Below, piece after piece: positions 9,534 through 21,099 of a stretch of DNA of 64,000 nt. The notes below the pieces were generated by a model that was not told where the DNA came from, searched no databases, and saw only the letters and a list, made by a program, of their open reading frames with translations. Numbering within the stretch: position 1 is the stretch's first letter; every line of letters begins with the position of its first letter. The stretch covers positions 620,001 through 684,000 of the forward strand of contig JAIOKI010000002.1 in NCBI GenBank assembly GCA_028335825.1, read 5' to 3'. The stretch is from Nosema muscidifuracis. Lineage: Eukaryota > Microsporidia > Nosematidae. The position numbers and the translations under genes were made by a program.

Positions 9534-12500
9534 TTATAACCAAGGATACTCTGTTATTTTAACTTTAGCCATATTTTCTATATCAGTCCATTCACTTATT
9601 AATTTTATAATATTAAAATCATTTCCTTCAACCTTCAATACTTCCTTAATTCTAATCTTTACTTTATTCAAAATATCTAAATTTCTTCCTTTATTATACA
9701 CATTTAATAAATTATCAAGAAAATCATCATCATCTACTGCATTACAAGAATGATACAATACAGATAAATATTGTCCTTCTACACCTTCTTTACCAAATAA
9801 ATGTTGTATATTTGGAGATAAATACATCCTTAAATTATTATCTTTTAATTCATTCATAAATTTTGTACTAAATATCTTCTTATTAATATAAGATCCTTTA
9901 TCTGGATATATCATAATATTTGAAGGACAAAATTGTACTGTATAAAATATATATGACATCATAAAATTAGTAGAGTATGAAGAAATCATAGAATTCTTAA
10001 ATAAGAAATATCTGTAAGGACTATTAAACTTATCTATAAAATAATTTCTAAGAATATCCTTCTTAAAATTATTATCTAAAATATTTATAAAAGCTTTAGT
10101 TCTTACCTTACTAGACATTTTAGGAGTAAATCCACATAATTCATATTTCTCTTCTAAAATAAAATCAACATTTTTTATACCTGTTCCAGTAGAAAGATTT
10201 AAATCTAAACTATTTTCTAAACCGTCTTTATGAGAATAAGAAGCTAAATTAAAAATACTTGATTCATCCATATTTCTATAATTTACATTATGAATTATTT
10301 CATTAATTATATCATTAGATAAATTATCTTTAAATTTAGAAATTATATGTTCATGATTTTTACATCCTACTTCTTTACAATATTCTGAAATTACATGATT
10401 TAAACCTGAATTAGCTCTAAATTCTTCATAAATAAAATCAATATCTATGTAAGAATGTTCTATTACATTAATAAATACATTATTTGTTAATTGAAGATTT
10501 TTAAGAATAGGAAGATATCCTTCTCTTGTTCTCAATTCATAACTCTTATTAAGTTTATATTTCATTAAATTATATATAAATAACATATTATCTGTCTTAT
10601 AATTAATCTTAAAATATTCATATAAATATAATTTCCCATCACTTCCTATAAAATAAAGATCTTCTATTTTTTCATATTTAGGATTACATTTTCCCATAGT
10701 ACTATTAATTAATTCAACATAAGGAACATTCTTATAATCATTTCTAATTTCATTATAAACTCCAAAAATATATTTCTTAGTTTCTAGATTAACTAAATAT
10801 TCATTAAAAATCTTATTAAATTTAGTATCATTATTATCTTCTGAACCTATTAATAAAAGATAAAGTCTTTTCATAATTAATATCAATATATCAAAAATCT
10901 TAAAAGGACATAATAAAAGATCTTCAGAATTAGAATTATTCATTTTGATTAATGAATCAGAAAATGGATAAAGATTTTCTATATGAGATTTCATAACATC
11001 ATTAGTAAATAACATTCTAAATTTATATCTAAGATTTTTAGGTTGATACAACGAAGATAAAATACTTTCTTTTAAATCATTAAGTAAACCAAATAATTCA
11101 CATTCTTTATCAAAAGCTACAGATCCTACAACACTAATAAACTTAGAATAAATATGAGAAAGCATAGCACAATTCGATCCAGCATTTATTTCTAACAATA
11201 ATCTTTTAGATCTATCATGTACAATCGTATTATTTTCATTTTCTCTCTTAAATAAAAGCAAAGGTAATAAAACAGCTTGAGGATAAGTTTTAGATATCTT
11301 AAAAAGTATAATACTAATATAATTATGATTAATTGAATTAAGTAAATTAATCAATTTAGAAATAAAAAATACGAAACAATTAACATTACATCCATCTAAT
11401 AGATTTTTAAAAAGTGCTTCATCAATTCTTATTTTTCTATCTCTCATAAATATTAAAAATAAAAGCATTAATTCACGAGACATTTCAATATCTGAACATG
11501 ACAAACCAAGTAAGATTGAACAAATAATTTCTTCTTCTAATTCTTGATTTTTATCAGTATTTATTTTTTTCATAATTAATCTTACGTAATGATAATAATT
11601 TTCTCCTATGCTACTCAAATGTATTGATTGAAAATATAAATGCTCTGCTTCTTCAATATTTCCTAATTTTTCACTAAACATTCCTCTTATTCTAAATAAA
11701 TTACTACTTTGTAAATCAGAAAAATGCATAATATTAGTTGAATTAGCTAAATCTAATCCAAGTTTATAATCTTTCATTTCATAAAAACACATCAATTCAT
11801 AAATTACTTTATGATAAGCATCTACTACTTTTATACTTGGTAAATCAAATACATTCTTAAATGAAAATAATGCATTATCATAATATTTTCTCTTAAGTGA
11901 AGCTAATCCTAAATAATTACTATTTTTTCCTAATCCATTATTTCCTTTATAATACATACTCTTTTTAAGTTGTTTAATACTTTCTGTATACTCTTTATTT
12001 TTATTGACTATTCCACTTATATCACCTTCTTGTAAAGATATATCAGAAAATTTAAGTTCATTTGAAAAATCCTCAATTTTACGATATGCATGTCTTCTCC
12101 AAGTACTAAAGTGTAACAAACTCAAATAATCATATTCTAAATTTGGTTCACGATCTTCCCATCTAAATAATATTGAACTTATTTTATCATTATTTTCTAA
12201 TGAATTATTGAATACAAAAGAAATTTCATGCATCTCAAAAATTATTTGCAAATAAATCATAAAAAAATTATTGTATGATTTACAATTAGGACCTAGTAAA
12301 ATCAACTTATTAATTTCTTTTATCAATGAAATAGCTTTATCTGTACTAAAATTATCAAATAACATTATAAATAATTCATAAAATTGAATATTTAGACTCT
12401 TTAAATGATCTTCTTTAAAATTACTAATTAAATTATAAAATGCTTGTTTTTCTGTTTGTATATTAAAATTAGAAGTATAAAATAGCGAATCAATCATTAA

Positions 12501-15500
12501 TAAATTATCATTTTTCTGTTTACCTAAAGCAAGGCATAAATCCCATTGTTGTAATTCTTTAGAACATTCAATCCATTCTTCTAATATTAAATCATATTCA
12601 TCTTCATAAAATGAAATTTTTGATTCTATTGCTTTATTTTGAATATCTTCAAATATTAATTGTGCTTCTTTTAATTTTCCTAATTGTTGAAAAAGTGATG
12701 CTTGCATAGTTTCTGGAAATTTTGATTTAACTCTTACAGATGCATAATAATAATCTTTAAACATAATTTCTTTATAAGTTTTAGTATCATTCAACTCAGA
12801 AAAATAAAACCAACAATCAGGACCATTTCTTAAATATTTTCTTGCTTTATCAATATTTTCATAATTGTCGAGATATCCAATTCCACTCAAATATTTAAGA
12901 AAAACTAATGATAACTTTTCTTTATTAATCATAGTATTAATTAATTTAAAAATATTTTCAGCTACTAAATCTAAATCTTTAGGTTTTCTTAATTTCATAA
13001 TTAATGTCTCAATTATACTATAATTTGAAACTTCTGAATAATAACAAAAGTCATATAAAACTTCATTAAAATTATCTAATGAAAATCTATGAACAAAATC
13101 TTGGAAGTTATTGACATATAACATTATATATTTTTCAAATGTTTCATAATTATAAATAAAATCTGTTGAAGAAGGAGACCTGGTATAAAAACATGATGTT
13201 TTAGTTATACCAGCATCAAATAATCTAAATGTAGATATTGTTAAATCATCAAATGTTTCTAATAACATTCTACATATTATAAAAGGAATATATTTTTCTT
13301 GTACCTGAGACCAATCTAAAGTTAATAATTCATAAAATCTAATTTCAATATTTTTTGGAAGTATTTCATTAAATAATTGAAAGTACTTAGTTCTTATTAC
13401 CTTATTCTTACTAATTAATCCAAAATAGAATAATTCACTTAAACTACTTAAAGTAGAAAGTTTGATGTTTTTATTATTTATCAAAAAAGTCAAAGTACAA
13501 TTTAACAAATCATCTTCTTTTAAAATATAAATTCCTTCTTTATACTTTGTAAATATTATAGATAGCATAGACATGTTTTCATTTATGGATAAATCATTAC
13601 AAAGAATTTTAAAAATAGAATCAGAAATATCCAATTTATCATTAGAAAAATTCTTTAGAATTTTAATAACAAATGGAACAATCGAATTAATATTAGCATT
13701 TTCAACTAGCAAATTTAAAATTTCTGGAATATAATATTTCATGTTTTGCATTGTATCCATTCTATTAAAAAATGGAGATCTATTATCTTTAAGTGTAAAT
13801 TGAGGACTATTCTTATAAAATCCTAATTCAATCTTAAATCTCTCATAAATCAAATTTTCAATAGAACTTATATCTTTATCTTTTTTTATATTATACTTCA
13901 ATATATTAAAAAATGTTTCTCTATTATATTCTTGATTATTTCTTACATGAATAAATTCATTAATAAAATTAACCAGATTTTGACTTAACTCAAGCACAAT
14001 CCAAGAATCTTTCATTTCAGTTAACAATGTATTTTTCAGTTTATTAAGATATATTTTATCTTTTTTGAAAGAACTTCTATTTTCATCTATTATAATATCT
14101 TCTTTATTCACATTTCCATGACGCTCTGCTTCTTTTTCTAAATAGAGAATTACATTTTGAGAATTAATATATCTAAAATTCAATAAACTAAAATTAATTA
14201 TAAAATCAAAATCACAAATTACAGAATAATGAATTGATTTTTTTAAAATTTCCAAAGGTAATGGCTTTCTATTATTTATAAAGTTTACAAATATATTTGT
14301 GTACAAATCAATCAAAACTTGGTCTTCATAAATATTTTTAGAATTTTTCATTTTATAATCACATACAATTTTAAACAAATGTGTACCAATTTTTTGGTAA
14401 AAATTAATTGATGTCTTTAACAATCTATAAATTATAGGGAGTAGTTCATTACAAATATTAATTGTTAATAATTCTGGATTGCTTATTAGCAATGGAAACA
14501 ATATAAAAATATTATTCTTATATTTTAGTTCTGAATTAATACATCTTATTATTGAATTCTCAAATCGATTAAATTTTAGTAAAATCTTTTTCAAAGAGCA
14601 AAGAGTAAATTTTCTTTCTTCATATGATAAGTCTAATAGCAAATCAAAATATTCAGGTTTAGGTTCATAATGAGATAAGTAATATAATATATAAGATAAT
14701 ATATTTGTATTTTCAATATTATTTTTACAATATTCAATCATTCCTTGACTATAAAAATTTTCTTCAATAAAAACCTCAATTAACATCCAAGAATGATCCC
14801 CAAAAAATTTTATCAATTTCTCATAACTATTCATTTCATTTTTTTCTATACTTTTTAACAAGCAACCCATTATTGATTTATTCGATATAAGTGAAAAAGT
14901 TTTTACCTTTACTGAATTGCAAATTTTAAATAATGGATCAATTTTAAATAATAATTCTAAATCTTCAAGCATAAAATTATTGATTGAGTATCTAATAAAT
15001 TCTTTGATTCTCGAAATATTCTTATTCGATTTTTTTAATTCTCCGAATATAATTAAAGCAAATTGAATTTGATGACTATTAACTGAATGCTCTATCATCT
15101 TTAAAAACATCAATAAATTAATTCCTTTTTCTATATCTAAATAGTTCTTTAAATCAAGAGTTTTCAAATAACATGTAATTTCATCTTCTCCATTATTTAT
15201 TATAATATTAGACAATCCTAATTTCTTATTTGCTATACCAAGATTATTGACAAAATTTCTAAATGATACAACTTTTTTAAACATAATTTCTGATAAATAT
15301 AACAATGATGATTCCATAATATTTTGTACTATTAAAGGATATGTCAAATTTGAATATTTTTCAATATACCAAACTAATCTTTCTTCAATTTTTTCTATAT
15401 ATGATTTTGAAAAATCATATAATAAACTATACACCATTAAAATAACCTTATCATATAAAACTTCTTGATCAGGAACCATTAAACTTAATTCAAAAGTTTT

Positions 15501-18500
15501 GATCAAAATTGAATTTTCTGCATTTTCAGTAAAAATAACAATTTCGCGATGATTTCTAAATTCAATAAATATTTTTTCAATAAAAGCTACCAATCTTTCA
15601 TCTTTAAAATCGTTAAGAGCATTAAAAATACAAATCATTTTCTTAATAGTTTCGACTGACAAAACTTCTGAGATACATTCCTCATATTTTTCTTTTAACA
15701 AAACTTCTATCAATTTCTTATTAATATTATCAAATTTCTTAAAAGGTGTAATTATTCCCTGAGGTAATGTATTAAATATGAAATCAAAGCAAACTTTTGC
15801 GAGATTCTTATTTTTACAGAATGCCAAATACATAAAAGATAACTCGTATTTTAAGTAATTTTCATATGATTTTTCATCATCAAGCTCATAGTATACTGTA
15901 TATATAAAATCTTTGCTCTTCAATAATTCTTTTTGATGCTTTAAGAATTTTTCTGAATATAATTTAACCACATCAGTTTCAAAATGAGATAATTTCGTAC
16001 TAGAAAATACATTAAAAGCTTTAGCATAATAATAATAAACCTTAAGATATGTTTGTGTATCTTTTGGGCTCAAAAAACTAGGAAAATGCTTTAACAAAAA
16101 TACAAGAACATCAATTCTACGGAATATTTTTTTAGGAAATTCATTTTTTACATCTTTTAAATATACATTTAGAGAATGATGATGAATGATGGGTATTTCC
16201 TTAATTTTGAATCTTCTTTTACAGATAATTAAACATTCTTTAGCAAAATTTTTTTCATGATCATTTTTACTCATTATGCCATTTATAAAAATATTAATTA
16301 TTTCTAAAATACAAACTTCTAATTGACATGTACTTAAACTATCAAAAAGACAATCTATTGCAGAAGTAACTTCACTATATTTACCTTTACTATGTCTTAT
16401 GTATATAAGAATACATTTTAAAATACCTAATAAATTATTAGTAAGCCATTCATAAGGCAACTCATCCCAAATAATTATTGCACATATGGCATTACAACCT
16501 GTTCTCATTTTTCTAACATTAGAAGAGCTACATAAACTTACTAAATGAGCAAAGGTATATTGTAGAACATGTAACTTCAAAAAATTATCTACAGAACCTG
16601 AAATATTTAAAAATCGACTTAACATGTCATGAAGTATAATAATTGGCATTTTCTTTTCTGTATTTTCAAATCCTTCAAATATAGCATTGTAAAGGAGCAA
16701 GTAATTGAAATATATTCTTTTCTTTGAATTGCTCAATTCAACTTTTCTACAAAACCAATAAGTGACAACTACTTGAGATACACACTTCATTAATTCAAAT
16801 GCTTTTGTTTCCAATGGAGTGTTTTCACATGCATAAATAGCCTGAACTGAATCATATATATACTGTGATTTTTTAATTTGCTTCAAATATGAAGATTTTT
16901 GTATTTCTGATAGTATAATATCTTCATCACTTATTTTAAAAGCTAAATTAATCACCTTATTTTTTCCACATAATTTCTCACTATTTTTTATGATAGCTTT
17001 TTCGATATTAAAATTTTTATAATCTGCCCATCCTAAAATAGAATATATAAATCCAGCCAATATATCAAAAGAAGTTTCTAATTCATCTTTATTATTTAAC
17101 TTTGCTTTTTCGGTTGATTTAAAAGTAACATATTTTGTTTTACTGATTATTCTACTTTCGTTACTAAATTTGTATTGACCTCTAAAATATTGAATAGTCC
17201 TTACATATAAATCATCTAATGAAAATTCTGTTATTTTTGTACTCAAATTATCAGAAACATTAAGTTGATTATATGGTGTTGTTGGCTTTGCAGATTCCTT
17301 AGTTTTAGCAAAAATAGATCCTTTCAAAAATGAATGGTCAGTAAAATTATTCTTTTCATAGAAATAATTCTTGTGATAAGATTTGACTCTTCCCAATATT
17401 TGTGCAGAATAGATTGATAGCTTTGGATTAGATATGGCATTTTTTACTTCATGGAATAATTCGATCAATTGTAAATCATATTTATCAGAAAAAGCTTCTT
17501 TTTTAGAATTGTCAATTAAATATAGAAGATAATTAAGCGCTTTAACTCCGACATCATTATTAGTTTTTAAAGATTCAATTATTGGCTTAATTAAAATACC
17601 CCAATCAGCTAATATCAAATTTAGATTGATAGGCAAAGAGAAGATTAAATCTAAATATAATACATTATTATTATCTTGATAAAAGTTATAAAATATACTA
17701 ATGTATACTTTAAAATTTTTAAAAAAATACATTTGAAAAATATTAGTATTTTCTTTCATACTATTTAAGCTCTTGAAGCACAGTAATAATATTTCATGCA
17801 ATGATACTTCTTTAGTCTTAACTAACACATCTAGACATTTCATTAAATTTGATACCTCAAATTGACTAATTGAAAAAGAGTTACTACAATAATAATTGAT
17901 AACAATTGTAAAATACAAATTATAAAAATTAAAGCTATCAGCTTTTCTATCTAAAATATACTTTTCAAATATTTCTGCTTCCATATCATCTAAGACCATT
18001 TTTATACCATGTTGAATTTCATTAGTATTAACAATACTATTCTTCTCAAATGAATGTATAAAATCATAAGCTAGTAAATCATTCAATAATTTTGTATATA
18101 AAGTGATACAAGACGTCTGTCCATTAATTTCAGTTACCATTTTCTTTAACAATTTAAAGAAGACAATATTTTTACAAGCATTACCAATAATTTGATATGT
18201 AAAATGCTTATTTAGATCTACAAACAAAAAATCAACAGGCAATAAAAAGATTGAAAAATAATCATCAATTGCTGAAAGCTCATTTTCTTCAAAATCTATT
18301 TTTTTCAATATATTTAACGAGTTACCAAAAAGTTCAAAAAATAAGTCATTTTTCAATGTTGTAAAAAATGTTGGCTCAGGAAATTTTTTTACAAGATCTG
18401 TCAACTTGAGAGATAATTCTTTAAAAATACGAGAAATAATCAAAAATATAGATTTACAATGAGTGATTATCCTTTCATGGGAAATTGAATCAAGAACTTT

Positions 18501-19790
18501 TTCTATTATCTTAATTGAATCATTTAACATACATAAAGAATTACACATAAATTCTATTTGTTCTAATCTAGAAATCCTTGAATTATAAATAGTAAAAATC
18601 TGCTTATTAATGGAATTAATTGTTTCTCTAACAATTTCTAAATGAAATATTATAGATCTTTCATAAATTAAATATTTTTCATCTTCTATGATAAACATGT
18701 TATCCTTATAATCAAATTTTTCAAAAAAGTCAAGATTTATCTTTTTATCGTCAAGTAAAGATGTTTGTATTATAGAAAGACTCGAATCAAGAATTTCCTT
18801 TGTTCTATATAATAAGTCATTGAATACTCTTAAATTAAAATTTTCATAAAATAAAACTAATACATCAGTAAGACCTATAAGTCCCTTAATATTTGTAATA
18901 TATGATTCAGGACTATAAAAAAATCTCAAATCAAAAAATTCTTCTGTTTTTTGGATAAATACTTCTCTACTTTTTATAATAGTTTTAAACACAAAATAAA
19001 TCAATTCTTTTCTAATTTCATGAGCATCCGCTGGACAATAAAAAACTGCAAACTTTGATAATTCTAAAATTGTATTGCTATAATTTTCATTTCTAGATAT
19101 AAAAACATTTGTATCTGATATAATTTTTATCAATTTTGATACTGATGATATAACAGATAAGGCTATATTTTTCTTAAAGTTAATCATATCAATTACAACT
19201 CTATTGTCTAAGAACGAAATATAAAAATTTACACATCGAAAAACAATTAAATCTATTTTCTTTTTCATGTAAACATGATGTTGATTACAATTCGCAATAT
19301 AACTAAAAAGTTCTATAAAACACATAAACGAATCTTCTGTTACTACTTCATTATGGCATTCTAAATTTGCAAAAATTGAATTAATTAAAATTAATACAGA
19401 ATTAAGATGATTTTCTAATATATTCTCAGTAAAAACTTCCAAGCATACAATCGAAGCACATATTTTGATAGCAAGCATTACATTAGTCAAATTATCTTTT
19501 TCTATAACATCATTTATAGCAATAATTAATTCTGGTGTTACAAATTTTTCGAAATGGAATTTACTTAAAGATTTTAAAATAAAAAACCGGCATTCATTTC
19601 CTATAGAATAAGGACCTACCTTTTCTGGAGTAAAATATTCGAGTGCTCGTATTGAAAATGGTAGAAAATCTTTCAAAAAATTATCTGGTTCTAAAATATG
19701 ATAAATGAATTTATCATCTTCCATTTGTCTTCTTAACTTTTCACACTTGATTTCATATGGATCTGCGTTGTAAATAATTTCTTTAAACAT
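9534..19790 (-). CDS. TRA1: TRA1/TRRAP-type PIKK-like pseudokinase scaffold
   Basis: By far the largest gene in the window: 3418 residues against about 3740 for yeast Tra1. Tra1 is the activator-binding scaffold of the SAGA and NuA4 histone acetyltransferase complexes in the nucleus. Most of the protein is low-complexity-free helical (HEAT-like) sequence. The FAT region is recognisable at about residue 2410 by EWIECSKELQQWDLCLALGK, matching the EW-x2-C-x3-L-QQWD pattern of Tra1. The PI3K-like domain (about 3000-3390) lacks the HRD and DFG catalytic motifs, as in all Tra1 proteins, and the FATC tail ends in PWL as in TRRAP (HPWL). The ATG at 19790 has CCC at 19793-19795, two bases upstream. 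TOR or Mec1-type kinases are excluded by the missing catalytic residues. Confidence 0.9.
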   Translation of the reverse strand: MFKEIIYNADPYEIKCEKLRRQMEDDKFIYHILEPDNFLKDFLPFSIRALEYFTPEKVGPYSIGNECRFFILKSLSKFHFEKFVTPELIIAINDVIEKDNLTNVMLAIKICASIVCLEVFTENILENHLNSVLILINSIFANLECHNEVVTEDSFMCFIELFSYIANCNQHHVYMKKKIDLIVFRCVNFYISFLDNRVVIDMINFKKNIALSVISSVSKLIKIISDTNVFISRNENYSNTILELSKFAVFYCPADAHEIRKELIYFVFKTIIKSREVFIQKTEEFFDLRFFYSPESYITNIKGLIGLTDVLVLFYENFNLRVFNDLLYRTKEILDSSLSIIQTSLLDDKKINLDFFEKFDYKDNMFIIEDEKYLIYERSIIFHLEIVRETINSINKQIFTIYNSRISRLEQIEFMCNSLCMLNDSIKIIEKVLDSISHERIITHCKSIFLIISRIFKELSLKLTDLVKKFPEPTFFTTLKNDLFFELFGNSLNILKKIDFEENELSAIDDYFSIFLLPVDFLFVDLNKHFTYQIIGNACKNIVFFKLLKKMVTEINGQTSCITLYTKLLNDLLAYDFIHSFEKNSIVNTNEIQHGIKMVLDDMEAEIFEKYILDRKADSFNFYNLYFTIVINYYCSNSFSISQFEVSNLMKCLDVLVKTKEVSLHEILLLCFKSLNSMKENTNIFQMYFFKNFKVYISIFYNFYQDNNNVLYLDLIFSLPINLNLILADWGILIKPIIESLKTNNDVGVKALNYLLYLIDNSKKEAFSDKYDLQLIELFHEVKNAISNPKLSIYSAQILGRVKSYHKNYFYEKNNFTDHSFLKGSIFAKTKESAKPTTPYNQLNVSDNLSTKITEFSLDDLYVRTIQYFRGQYKFSNESRIISKTKYVTFKSTEKAKLNNKDELETSFDILAGFIYSILGWADYKNFNIEKAIIKNSEKLCGKNKVINLAFKISDEDIILSEIQKSSYLKQIKKSQYIYDSVQAIYACENTPLETKAFELMKCVSQVVVTYWFCRKVELSNSKKRIYFNYLLLYNAIFEGFENTEKKMPIIILHDMLSRFLNISGSVDNFLKLHVLQYTFAHLVSLCSSSNVRKMRTGCNAICAIIIWDELPYEWLTNNLLGILKCILIYIRHSKGKYSEVTSAIDCLFDSLSTCQLEVCILEIINIFINGIMSKNDHEKNFAKECLIICKRRFKIKEIPIIHHHSLNVYLKDVKNEFPKKIFRRIDVLVFLLKHFPSFLSPKDTQTYLKVYYYYAKAFNVFSSTKLSHFETDVVKLYSEKFLKHQKELLKSKDFIYTVYYELDDEKSYENYLKYELSFMYLAFCKNKNLAKVCFDFIFNTLPQGIITPFKKFDNINKKLIEVLLKEKYEECISEVLSVETIKKMICIFNALNDFKDERLVAFIEKIFIEFRNHREIVIFTENAENSILIKTFELSLMVPDQEVLYDKVILMVYSLLYDFSKSYIEKIEERLVWYIEKYSNLTYPLIVQNIMESSLLYLSEIMFKKVVSFRNFVNNLGIANKKLGLSNIIINNGEDEITCYLKTLDLKNYLDIEKGINLLMFLKMIEHSVNSHQIQFALIIFGELKKSNKNISRIKEFIRYSINNFMLEDLELLFKIDPLFKICNSVKVKTFSLISNKSIMGCLLKSIEKNEMNSYEKLIKFFGDHSWMLIEVFIEENFYSQGMIEYCKNNIENTNILSYILYYLSHYEPKPEYFDLLLDLSYEERKFTLCSLKKILLKFNRFENSIIRCINSELKYKNNIFILFPLLISNPELLTINICNELLPIIYRLLKTSINFYQKIGTHLFKIVCDYKMKNSKNIYEDQVLIDLYTNIFVNFINNRKPLPLEILKKSIHYSVICDFDFIINFSLLNFRYINSQNVILYLEKEAERHGNVNKEDIIIDENRSSFKKDKIYLNKLKNTLLTEMKDSWIVLELSQNLVNFINEFIHVRNNQEYNRETFFNILKYNIKKDKDISSIENLIYERFKIELGFYKNSPQFTLKDNRSPFFNRMDTMQNMKYYIPEILNLLVENANINSIVPFVIKILKNFSNDKLDISDSIFKILCNDLSINENMSMLSIIFTKYKEGIYILKEDDLLNCTLTFLINNKNIKLSTLSSLSELFYFGLISKNKVIRTKYFQLFNEILPKNIEIRFYELLTLDWSQVQEKYIPFIICRMLLETFDDLTISTFRLFDAGITKTSCFYTRSPSSTDFIYNYETFEKYIMLYVNNFQDFVHRFSLDNFNEVLYDFCYYSEVSNYSIIETLIMKLRKPKDLDLVAENIFKLINTMINKEKLSLVFLKYLSGIGYLDNYENIDKARKYLRNGPDCWFYFSELNDTKTYKEIMFKDYYYASVRVKSKFPETMQASLFQQLGKLKEAQLIFEDIQNKAIESKISFYEDEYDLILEEWIECSKELQQWDLCLALGKQKNDNLLMIDSLFYTSNFNIQTEKQAFYNLISNFKEDHLKSLNIQFYELFIMLFDNFSTDKAISLIKEINKLILLGPNCKSYNNFFMIYLQIIFEMHEISFVFNNSLENNDKISSILFRWEDREPNLEYDYLSLLHFSTWRRHAYRKIEDFSNELKFSDISLQEGDISGIVNKNKEYTESIKQLKKSMYYKGNNGLGKNSNYLGLASLKRKYYDNALFSFKNVFDLPSIKVVDAYHKVIYELMCFYEMKDYKLGLDLANSTNIMHFSDLQSSNLFRIRGMFSEKLGNIEEAEHLYFQSIHLSSIGENYYHYVRLIMKKINTDKNQELEEEIICSILLGLSCSDIEMSRELMLLFLIFMRDRKIRIDEALFKNLLDGCNVNCFVFFISKLINLLNSINHNYISIILFKISKTYPQAVLLPLLLFKRENENNTIVHDRSKRLLLEINAGSNCAMLSHIYSKFISVVGSVAFDKECELFGLLNDLKESILSSLYQPKNLRYKFRMLFTNDVMKSHIENLYPFSDSLIKMNNSNSEDLLLCPFKIFDILILIMKRLYLLLIGSEDNNDTKFNKIFNEYLVNLETKKYIFGVYNEIRNDYKNVPYVELINSTMGKCNPKYEKIEDLYFIGSDGKLYLYEYFKINYKTDNMLFIYNLMKYKLNKSYELRTREGYLPILKNLQLTNNVFINVIEHSYIDIDFIYEEFRANSGLNHVISEYCKEVGCKNHEHIISKFKDNLSNDIINEIIHNVNYRNMDESSIFNLASYSHKDGLENSLDLNLSTGTGIKNVDFILEEKYELCGFTPKMSSKVRTKAFINILDNNFKKDILRNYFIDKFNSPYRYFLFKNSMISSYSTNFMMSYIFYTVQFCPSNIMIYPDKGSYINKKIFSTKFMNELKDNNLRMYLSPNIQHLFGKEGVEGQYLSVLYHSCNAVDDDDFLDNLLNVYNKGRNLDILNKVKIRIKEVLKVEGNDFNIIKLISEWTDIENMAKVKITEYPWL

Positions 19791-21099
19791 TAGGGCATAA
19801 AATTCTTATTTTTTTTTTAAATTTTCTGTTAAACTTATGCAAAAAATATTTTGTTTATTTTTTTAAAAAAAATAAAGGATCAAAAAATTATAATAATATT
19901 GATCAGATAGGTCTTTTATTTAAACATAATATTAGTAAAAATACTTATTGAGTTTTTTTCTATTTTATCTTCCATTAAGAAAATTTTCCCTTTTGATATC
20001 TCAGAATCGGAACATTTTTGTAAAAGTCAAAGAATTATACTCAAAAATAGTAAAAGTAATTTGTATGAATGATTTTTTTATTTTATCAAAATTAAGGAAG
20101 AGACTAGAGAAAATGTCCGAATCAACTTATAGTAAAGAGAATAAAAGTTATTTAGTTTGATAAGATGGGACACAGACATTAAAAATTTAGAATAATTTTT
20201 TAGAAATGTAAAATCAATAAGAAGATTAACATTAGCCTTTCTAAAGCACAGGCGTAAATAATTAATTTTTTAACGGTTTATTAATTAAATATAAAAAACA
20301 TTAAAGATCCTTGGATAAAAATATAAAACAATAATGTTAATTAATTATCTTATTGAATCACTTTCTTAATCTTTTATTCATATTTATTGAGATAAGAAAA
20401 AAGCTTCTACAGCACCAAATCTTTAGATTTAATAATCGATGATACACATTAGCATATTAGAATGCCTTCCTTAAAAAAGTGTATAATTAAATAATCGTTG
20501 TTTTCAATTTCTATGTTAAAATTATAAATTTTAGAAATTCGATTAAATGACATAAAAATTTTTGTCTATCTTATAGATAGGATATAAATTTTCTTTGAGG
20601 TGAATTATTACTAAAGTCATTAACATTTAAATTAAAAAAAACTACAAGTTTCAAACATAATTGTTTCTATTAAATTAGATAATAAATCTAACATCTACTT
20701 ATGATTTTTTTTAGATTAATTATAATTACTAACATTTACTATAATTTTCTAAAAATTATTATGATTACTAACATCTACTTATGATTTTTTTAGATTAATT
20801 ATAATTACTTAAATCTACTTATGATTTTCTATATTAATTATAATTACTAACATCTACTTATGTTTTTTTTAGATTAATTATAATTAGAACTACTTCTGAT
20901 ATCAATAGTGAATTTATAATTTATTCTTTAAGTAATCTCATAGACTGGGTATTAGAAGATTTATTTACACAATTAATAATCACTGAGAAATGTTATAATA
21001 ACATCATTTTAAAGTAAAAAAAAATCATCTCTATAAATTTAAATATATCCTTTTCAATATCTAAGAATATCATTTTAAAGTAAATAAAAAACATCCCCA
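19791..21099. repeat. Divergent spacer with a 40-bp minisatellite
   Basis: Between about 20690 and 20886 five tandem units of about 40 bp carry AACATCTACTTATGATTTTT followed by an AGATTAATTATAATTACT-like half; unit starts fall near 20690, 20730, 20770, 20810 and 20849. The remaining 900 bp between the divergent TRA1 and TAF7 starts is AT-rich; a 70-codon frame at 19948-20160 begins only at TTG and is not accepted as a gene. Confidence 0.75.

Noticed and set aside
19948-20160. 70-codon plus-strand frame between TRA1 and TAF7
   Set aside because: Opens only at TTG, has no domain, and lies in the divergent promoter spacer.
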